Of a stretch of DNA of 64,000 nucleotides, positions 54,701 to 62,000 are shown one piece after another (within the stretch, counting starts at the first letter, position 1; every line of letters begins with the position of its first letter). Both the position numbers and the translations under genes were made by a program. This DNA is from Strigamia acuminata (taxonomy: Eukaryota; Arthropoda; Chilopoda; Geophilomorpha; Linotaeniidae). The notes beneath the pieces were generated by a model. It did not search any database. It was not told the DNA's origin and saw only the letters and a program-made list of their open reading frames with translations. The DNA lies in contig OX442317.1 in NCBI GenBank assembly GCA_949358305.1, forward strand, positions 8,808,186 through 8,872,185. The letters are read 5' to 3'.

Positions 54701-57034
54701 GGTGTTTTGGGTCTTCTTTTTGTATCAGTAGTCAAGTGAAATGGCTTGGCCAATGGGAGCCCAGCTTCCAGGGCTCCTCTTGAGTGCGGAAAGAGTATAG
54801 AAACGTTAATTGAACAACCCTGACCACAGCTAATGATTTATGTATATTTAATTTTGTGCATGTATACATTTTTGAGTCGCCCTTCGCAAGCCTCCGTGTA
54901 TTGTCGGGCCGCTTTTATGTGGGCCACCCGGTAGTACTGTCTCATTCGCATAAAAAGAGAGAATTCCTATTTTTAACTGTTGCAATACAATGCTGCAACT
55001 TTATTATTGTCAATTTACAAGAATTTAAAGCACAAACAATTAGATAAATCGTAACATGTGCTCTGCGCGTGAATGAAGCGGTGAATTCAAAATGGCGGCG
55101 AAACAGGTCAATGCTAATCCAGATTTTTAGTTAGTGACATAAATAGTGGAAATCTACCGGATTAGTTACGCTATTTTCAGTTATAGTGTAAGCTCCGGTA
55201 GAGTTATAAGTTTTCCACTATACTTATAGGCTTAACGGGAGTTTTTATAAGGGAAAAGTACCTGCCGCAAACTCTCTAAAGTGTTGTTATTATCTAAACA
55301 GTCAATACTTTCTTTATTTAAATGCACCTCTCTCTCACATTGTTATAAACAGTTACAACACTACTTTTTTATTTTTTGAGTAAAAAGGCAATTTTATTAT
55401 TACACTTGGTGAATAGGCTGCTTGACATGTAACATGTGACATCATGAATGGTGAATTATGAATTATGAATAATGAGTAGTTATGATGGAACATGTCACAT
55501 GTCCAGCAGCCTATTCACCAAGTGTAATGATAAAATTGGCCCTTTTACTCAAAATTAAAAAAGTAGTGTTACAACATACAGTAAAAAATTCTGTGTTGTA
55601 ACTGCTTGTTACAATGTGAGAGAGAGAGGTGCATTTAAATAAAGAAAGTATTTTACACAGTCCTGCGGTCTCTTTGTTTGTATTTAAGGATTTCTGCATT
55701 TTTAATTGGTTTGTTTCAGTATTACTCAGCACCAAATTCCAGAATTACTGAGAACTTATTCAAATTACCTATAATAGCACTTAACAGGTTATTTAAATCG
55801 TCGGATGCACATGAATCGGGTGTACAAACTGCTACTTTCAAATCAATTCGTGATTCTGCATCGTTGCTGTTGTGTGTCAAAGACTGGTTTGTATGAAAAA
55901 AGCTCTAAGATACAAGTAATATTTAATGGAACGACAAAGTATATGTATCTCTAATGCAACATTTTTAGAACTCTAAAGAAATCTGTCACTTAACACTTTC
56001 TATTTAACTGTTTCAACAGATTTTTCAATTTCTAGTTTGTCCTCGTGTAATTCGCTTGGAACACTTTAAAGTGAACGGGGATAAATTAAAACCCCACTAA
56101 TTCTCCTGAGAATCCCACTAAAAAAATATTAAATTTTCCACTTCCTAAATTTCCCACTAAATTAATTTTTTTGTCCCACTAATTTAACTATACCCAAATT
56201 AATTAATTTTTCCAATAAAATAATTTATTTTAATCGAACTGATTTTACCACTAAAAAAATTGGTTTCATACACTTTTTCCACTATTGTGAAATGAAGACC
56301 TTTTTGGCTTGCGATGGTCTTCTTCGCTTGCGTTTCTCGTCTAAAAGCACGTTCTTTGCCTCACTGAGGTATTTTTCTATAATTGCAATAGCCACGATGT
56401 GTTTGCATGTGTAAGCTTTAAAAAATATCGGGCAAGAACAAGTCCCCTCATCCCACTTCTGGTCGCAAAACCCAAAGTGGAAACCCTGTATAATAAACTA
56501 GTAATATTTTTTTCTGGCATTTCTAAAACTCACTCTACCTGAAGAAGATTCTCTTTTGCTTGAATGATTACCCAACAAAACTGGCCATGAAATAGTTCCT
56601 CATTTCCCGCTACATTATTGCCGGAAATCCCTCCTTGGACAACATTCTTGCAAAGGGAATATCTGCCAGACCACACAAGATTTCCTTCAGAAATTCCACT
56701 CCCGATTTTCCCATAAGCATCAAACACTAAAATAGAACAAGTCGTGACTACATCAAACGTTTAAGCCTAACTAAAACGAAGTCTTACTTTCCAATGCCCA
56801 TATCTGTCCTTCGGTCAAACCAGTTGCAAACGCGTTGAAATGTTCGACACACTTGACCGAAATATTTCTACTTTCTAAATCCTGTAAATCCATTAAAGCA
56901 CCGAGAGATGACTTGAGAAACGGGTACGCATCGCTCGCTGTCTTCAACCAATTGGGGATTTTGTCGCCCTGTTTACCAACTGAATCACAGTTGACATAGG
57001 TCAGCAAAAGAAGGCTTAGAAATGACAACATCAT
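48751..57034 (-). CDS. NRF-6-like membrane acyltransferase, gene A (703 aa, 15 exons)
   Basis: Multi-pass membrane protein of the nose-resistant-to-fluoxetine family: an N-terminal extracellular NRF domain plus an acyltransferase-3 domain. Members are linked to lipid or xenobiotic transport, but the exact substrate is unknown. Exons: 56788-57034, 56539-56726, 55769-55883, 53288-53378, 52328-52521, 52097-52267, 51514-51616, 51356-51451, 51131-51293, 50271-50350, 50097-50213, 49757-49877, 49140-49314, 48929-49071, 48751-48858; 2,112 nt in frame. A signal peptide (MMLSFLSLLLLTYVNC) precedes the NRF domain (FDAYGKIGSGISEGNLVWSG, VAVCTPDSCASDD). The acyltransferase starts at LKCLDGIRVLAMLTIIYGH with the conserved His, then VSVDTFLVL, RYLRLTPVYAVVLI, GHWWTHLVYINN and SWYLALDMQLHIISPLIL. 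The last helix ends SIEAPFMELAKLILL. The introns are a dense mobile-element trap. Gene B downstream is its tandem copy. Confidence 0.93.
49344..49717. mobile_element. TACTC-family MITE, copy A
   Basis: TA|TACTCCGAACTGATACAACG and CGTTGTATCGGTTTGGAGTA|TA, mirrored for about 45 bp through GTGGTCCTAACTCCTATTGG. It lies in the gene A intron between 49757 and 49314. Gene B has the empty site in the same intron (GGCTATTAAGTTAAG at about 59679-59693). Confidence 0.9.
50528..50682. mobile_element. Pogo/Tigger-type MITE (155 bp)
   Basis: TA|CAGTCGAACCTCGTTATAAC and GTTTTAACGCGGCTCAACTG|TA, with GTTATAACGAATACTTAAAC inside. It lies in the gene A intron 50351-51130. The same insertion is present at the equivalent place in gene B (61797-62219), so it predates the gene duplication. 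Confidence 0.85.
50696..51094. mobile_element. TACTC-family MITE, copy C
   Basis: The left end TATCCTGATGCACTACAAAA is mirrored by TTTGTAGTGCATCAGAGTA|TA. The inverted repeat runs about 45 bp to CCATTGGCCGAG. The gene B intron keeps the empty site near 62226-62236. The core shares TACTACCACCAG and CTGGTGTTTGGGTC blocks with the other copies. Confidence 0.88.
51755..52016. repeat. Foldback repeat in gene A intron
   Basis: Arms of about 85 bp: GCCGGAAGCATATTGGCAGA near 51757 against TCTGCCAATATGCTACCGG near 52010. The mirror extends through the GATTTTGGCAACAAC and TCAGTAACTTGAAAATCA blocks. The spacer includes a TTAGGTTAAAGTTAGGTTAG run. It is absent from the same intron of gene B. Confidence 0.85.
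52595..52997. mobile_element. TACTC-family MITE, copy B
   Basis: TA|TACTCTTGTTCGAGTCAACA and the near-complement TTTTGACTTGAACAAAAGTA|TA, mirrored to TCCTTTCTCCCATTGGC. The core matches copies C and E. It lies in the gene A intron 52522-53287. Confidence 0.88.
54045..54205. repeat. 30-bp minisatellite in the nest spacer
   Basis: About five copies of a 30-bp unit built from AATCAAGCACAATCTTACAA and AATCTCACAA. Open frames across it are repeat artefacts. Confidence 0.92.
54392..54797. mobile_element. TACTC-family MITE, copy D (inner element of the nest)
   Basis: TA|TACTCTTTCCGCACTCAAGA and TCTTGAGTGCGGAAAGAGTA|TA, perfectly mirrored for about 48 bp through GGAGCCCTGGAAGCTGGG and CTCCCATTGGCC. 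The empty site is read in the opposite arm of the middle element (53749-53770: AACGTTTCTAGTGCAGTT), which shows that exactly TA was duplicated. Confidence 0.93.
55296..55655. repeat. Palindrome related to the 47584 palindrome
   Basis: Arms 55296-55435 and 55503-55655 share GTCAATACTTTCTTTATTTA, AATGCACCTCTCTCTCACAT and ACACTTGGTGAATAGGCTGC, the outer modules of the 970-bp palindrome. The tRNA-like part is replaced by a short ATGAATTATGAATAATGA centre. Confidence 0.85.
56281..56490 (-). pseudogene. SWIM zinc-finger fragment of a MULE-type transposase
   Basis: Minus-strand reading gives FHFGFCDQKWDEGTCSCPIF, then FKAYTCKHIVAIAIIEKYLS, a basic RKRRRPSQAKK tail and a stop. CSC...CKH is the CxC-CxH SWIM signature. 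It sits in gene A intron 55884-56538. Its flank (56085-56170) repeats the word CCCACTAA, reminiscent of the ends of the MULE relic at 58180. Confidence 0.7.
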
Positions 57035-57510
57035 TTTTAGGTCAGCTTGAATTGACAAAATATAAACAGTATCCTGCTCATGAGTCGAATAACTAAAAAT
57101 AATAATAAGCAGCCGTGATGTGCGCTCATCCCATTGAAAGTTAGGAAACGTTATTGAAAAAAAATGCATTAAAGTTGGAACTTGATATGAGCGTTGGGAA
57201 ATAAGGATCTGCAGAGATGTAATAACTTAATAACAATTGGAGTTTTCCTCATATTGTAGTGACATCTATGAACCATATGTATTATTGCACAAAAGAATAA
57301 ATTCTCAGTTATAACTCAACTCTTGTATCAAACACATCGGTCATTGTCAACAATGTGAGAACAATACAGGATTCACACGAAACAATCAGTACGGTTGTAA
57401 ATGAACAAGTGGTTTATTAAAATAAAATTAAATCTTAAGTACACATAAAGGATTAATACCTGCGGCGCTAACATTCTGCACATGGCGCCGCGCGCGATTG
57501 GTGTCGCCTA

Positions 57511-57918
57511 TAAAGCTAGGTTTACATTTGTGTTCATACTAGGGGCGACGCAACACAAGGAAAAATTAGTCAAACGCTACCAGAGTCTGTTCACACTGTA
57601 GGGCACATGTGAACAGATCTGAAACAATTGATGTTGCATCTGGCCAATCAGATGGTTTCAATGAAACCTGGAATTGGATCTAGTTCTAGAACTAGGCCTG
57701 TTTGCATGTGGCAAAGTCTCGCCAACCAGATGTGAATTGACGAGAGTTGGAGTCGACTGTGATTAATTGGCCGCAAGACATTTCCTTGCGTTGCGTCGCT
57801 TACTTCAACTTGGAGTTGAAGCAGGAATTGGCGTCAATGTCAAGAATTTTTGGACGCAAGCAGTTGCGTTGCATCAGTTTTCTTGTCCAGTGTGAACACA
57901 ATTGTGAACCTAGCTTTA
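57511..57918. mobile_element. MITE with TAAAGCTAGGTT ends
   Basis: TAAAGCTAGGTTTACATTTG and CAATTGTGAACCTAGCTTTA are inverted, with further matches (TGTGTTCATACT against AGTGTGAACACA) and GCGACGCAAC-type words near both ends. It is non-coding and lies just upstream of gene A. Confidence 0.78.
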
Positions 57919-58179
57919 ACATTGAGATCCATAAATCTCCAACAAATAGTACAGAATTTTTAAAAAAAAAGAATATTGTTTAGACTTTTCCCATAAGAGC
58001 GGATCCATGGGATAGGATGATGGCCCACTTTCATGCTGATTTAATTGCTTATTTTAGGACACTAAAATTCAAGAAAAACCTTTTCCATGACTATATTGTA
58101 CATAATTTTTTAGTAATCATGAATTCGAATTACATGGATTTCTAAATAATTAGTTATTAGTATAATTTAATGGATCCGA

Positions 58180-59055
58180 TTTAAACCCCCCCATTTTGAC
58201 TAAAGTTTGCCCCCTAAAATTTTCCCCCAGCCAAAACCCCCCTGAAAACTAAATAACCGCCCCAAACTTTACTTCCCCCTAGTAATGTCTTTGTCTCCCC
58301 AACCAATTTTACCCCCAATAATTTCTAAGGTACCCCCACGTAATCCCAATGTCATAACGTTGTCTTCTCACTGTGTACACAAGGCCCTCTTCGCTTTAGC
58401 TGGCCGCCCGCCGCGCTTCCTTTTTTGGCCAATGGGAATGGTTTTTGCCTCCGGTGGCACAATGTGTTTACAAATGTAAATCTTTGCAAACACGGGGCAT
58501 GTGCACGTTCCCGTACTCCATGCATCATTTGTAATGCTAACCTGCCACACACTACTTCTCGGGGTGACATAGTACGACTTAACATTACCTCGTACACGGA
58601 CAATCACGCTAGGTTTTGTTCGTTTCCAGTTGTAACCGTCTGTGTAGTGCTGTAAGGTGATCGTTGGAGTAAGAGCAAACTTCTTGACGAATTCCATGTG
58701 CCTGAATGAAGACATCCATTGCCAGTCTCTCCCGAAATGTCTCGTGTGTTTTTATGATGTTGTTGGTCGACTCCAAGCCGTTATTGGTGCATGGCGCGCC
58801 TTTGAAGTGGCCCGTGTGCCAGCCAACGAATTGCAACAATGGGTAACGTTTAGGAAACGTAGGGGGTGGTATGAATAATGTTGGGAGTTCGTTTACAAAT
58901 AAATGGGGGTTAATTGGTTGGGGGGGGGGGAAATACAATATTAGGGAATATTACGGTTAGGGGGGTCCTTTAGTTTACTTGGGGGAGTTTGGATAGGGGG
59001 GAAAATAAACCCCCCTTTAGGGGGAAAAATCTAGTCAAAATGGGGGTTAAATAAT
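58180..59055 (-). mobile_element. MULE-type transposon relic with CCCCATTTTGACTA ends
   Basis: The left end has AAACCCCCCCATTTTGACTA and the right end TAGTCAAAATGGGGGTTAA; both flank C/G runs such as CCCCCTAAA and TTTAGGGGG. Inside, the minus strand carries broken transposase parts (58368-58938). It separates the two NRF-like genes. Confidence 0.75.
58368..58938 (-). pseudogene. Broken MULE transposase C-terminal region with SWIM finger
   Basis: Two overlapping minus-strand frames. 58609-58938 has VGWHTGHFKGAPCTNNGLES then TNNIIKTHETFRERLAM. 58368-58715 continues with VWQVSITNDAWSTGTCTCPV, FAKIYICKHI and a basic KRKRGGRPAKAKR tail. TNNGLESTNN and the CxC-CxH SWIM motif are typical of MULE-family transposases. 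A frameshift between the parts and the missing DDE core show that it is dead. Confidence 0.78.
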
Positions 59056-59089
59056 TTGTGGCCTAATTTAATTTATATTTCTAACTGTT

Positions 59090-62000
59090 CTACAGTAGGA
59101 TTAACTTTGTTAATTCCATAAAAGGAGCTTCAACTGATAAATAAATAAAGATTGCTGCCAAATAAGTGAAAATTGCAATGGGGATAAATGATGTAATCTA
59201 AAAACCAAAACCAAAATTAAAATAAGTAAAAAATAAAAGAAAAAAATATGAGAAAAACAAACGTACAATCAGAAATGGTGAATAATGTTGGTTTTCATCA
59301 GAATTAAAAAAATACAAGACAATTATAATCCTTTGAAGCAAGAAGGCGCAGTACGTCAAACGACTAAGCGGTTTCCAAAAAGACAGCGATAAAAAGCTGT
59401 TGACTAAACCTTAAAGAAAAAAACAATAGTTTACTTCGGATGGAAAAGAAAATATTTTTTAAACATTCTAATTATACCCCCGAATCCGTTATAACACGCA
59501 TAAATCATCCACGCCACAGCTAGAGACCAAGTCGTACCCGCCAAGGCAAAGTATAACGAGCTGACGGTTTGTGTTAGGTTAGCGCGATAAATTTCCAAAA
59601 AAAACAAAACACTAGAACTCAACCCTGCAGCAATTAACCAACCCAAAATGACGAGTCTCTATAAAAACAACAAATCTCGGCTATTAAGTTAAGTTATCAA
59701 ATAAATAAATAGATTATTTTTACTTTATTTGTTTGAGATTTTCTTTTTGCCAACAAATAGCCACATGCCATTCCAATGATAAAAGGAGCAATCCGACTGT
59801 AAGGTTTATCATACAGTGATTCTGCTTGTACATTGTTCCTGGTAGTTAAAAGACAGAAAATATAGATAATTCAGTTTATCGTAGTGCCCACTGAACAGAC
59901 TTGGGGTTTTTCAATTTCATTTTGGTTTTCATCATTGCATTTGACAACAGAAAAATTGTTTAACCCATAATCAGTTATCTATACAGGGTGAGTCAAAAGT
60001 CTGGAAACACCTTTTTTTCTTGAAAATGACCGAAGATATATCAATTCTATTGTTGAAGGCATACAGGAAGTCGATGGCGGGCTATCCAGTGGTGACCTTA
60101 AATTTGACCTGGAAGATCATCTTCAAGGTCATTCACTTCTTAACTTTTAAACCATTTAAGATACAACAAAATTTCTAATTAGAAAGTTGTAGAATACCAT
60201 CGAATTAGTACTATGCAACTTATCTCAGCCATCTAAAGTTAAAGTTAAAGTTAAGAGGGTGATTGACCCTATGCACCAAGAATGGTGCTGTGCCAGTGAA
60301 TATTTATTTATTCGTGACACTTCTAAACATTTTTTGGATAGTCTGCTGGCCTAAAAATGGCGATATTTTTAAACCGGCTGATCAGATCAACCTGAAACTT
60401 GGAAATTCCGTAGATTTGAGGGTGATTGACCCTATACACCATGAATGGTGCTGTGCCAGTGAATATTTTATGTTTAGGAAAGGTTTTACGTTTTGACTAT
60501 GGGTATCGTCCTGCTCCTAGTTGGGCGAATCGAATGGTCTGCCAACTTCAGCCCGGTACAGGAAGTGATGACCAACAGGTCCGTATGCCCTTTGGCTACA
60601 AATTTGCCAACTGGGGACAAGTGCACCAACAGACCAACAACATCTAAATATTGGATCTGATGGGACACTTACATGTAACAACAAGCCCTTGTTATAACAA
60701 ATTTTCAAAACTGATCACAGCATCTTATACCCATATTTAGAACATAAAGGAAAATGAAAAATTTCCTGCTTTAAAATGGCTGCTAAAGGAAAGGCAATTT
60801 TGATTAGGACAAGTTGAATATTACGGTATTAATGCCATTGACAATGGCAAGAAAAGCCATCAACTATACAGCCTTGTACATAAAGAACGTCTCTTACCTG
60901 GACGAACTTGGCGGGCAGAATGAGTATTTTCAACTCCAACCATCAGACGGCGCAAAAACTCGTTGCTTTTTTGTGACGTCACAGGATCCAATCCACTGGA
61001 TCCAACCTTTTGCCAAACATACAGACTTACAGAGATTGTGTACGATACATGGAGCAGTCGTAGAATTTTTTTTTGTGACGTCACAAAAAAATCAACGAGT
61101 TTTTGCGCCATCTGGTGGTTGGAGTTAAAAATACACATTCTGCCCACCAAGCTCGTCCAGGTAAGGGACGTTTTTTATGTCCAAGGCTGTACATGTGCAA
61201 TGCACCAGAAAATTTTATTTTTTAAATTAATGATATTGAGAATTTTATTTTGAAAACTACTGTCATTAGTCTAATTCAAACCAAGATCACTATGTTTATA
61301 AATAAATAATGTTGTTTAAGTTGAAATTTAAGTTTTTTCAACTAATTCGTTTTAACAAATGTTCGTTATAACGAATTGATTTTTTCGGTCCCTTGCGATT
61401 CGTTATAAAGAGTTTCGACTGTACTGTTTGTTAACCTTGAAGCGATTTCCGCTGCTGATAATTCCAAATTGTAGTAAGCTGTGAGTGTACCAACAACTAT
61501 CCATTGAGTAAGGATAAAACAACCAGCAATGACTGAAGCAATAATTTTATACCTAATAAAAACAAAATTGTTTAATTGTATTTTACTTGGGCCTAATAAA
61601 AAAAGGCTATTTAAAATAATTACTGACTTGTACAGAAGGATTAAAATAAGTGGACTTATTAAATGCAACTGCATATCAACAGCTAGATACCATGACTGCG
61701 GCATGCACTATACAAAGTAAAAATCATGGTGAAAAGCTTAACATTGAAAATAGTTATAACATTAATGCTTTCAAACTTAGTTTAAACAACGCGCGACAGC
61801 CAAACCATATTATAACGAATTTTTTGTTACAACGAATTTTTTGTTACAACAAATTTTTTGTTACAACGAATTTTTTGTTACAACGAATTTTTTGTTGCAA
61901 CGAATTTTTTGTTGCAACGCATTTTTTGTTACAACGAATTTTTTGTTACAACGAATTTTTTGTTACAACGAATTTTTTGTTACAACGAATTTTTTGTTAC

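Larger units (their letters stand above)
53625..54931. mobile_element. Middle element of the nest, long inverted repeats
   Basis: TA|CCGGGTGGCCCACATAAAAG and CTTTTATGTGGGCCACCCGG|TA, with inverted repeats of about 270 bp (53625-53895 against 54262-54931 once the inner element is removed). The spacer holds a 30-bp minisatellite at 54045-54205. There is no coding region. Confidence 0.9.
53500..55274. mobile_element. Outer element of a three-level TA nest
   Basis: TA|GAGAGTTTGCGGCAGGTACT and AGTACCTGCCGCAAACTCTC|TA are exact complements, continuing through TTTCCCTTA. It contains a second TA element (53625-54931), which in turn contains a third (54392-54797). It lies in gene A intron 53379-55768. 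A related end occurs inside the element at 5841-6134. Confidence 0.9.
57035..59089. other. Spacer between the two NRF-like genes
   Basis: Holds the gene A 5' flank, an inverted-repeat element (57511-57918) and a MULE relic (58180-59055). I see no additional host gene. The gene A promoter must lie above 57034, but no clear core element is visible. Confidence 0.6.
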
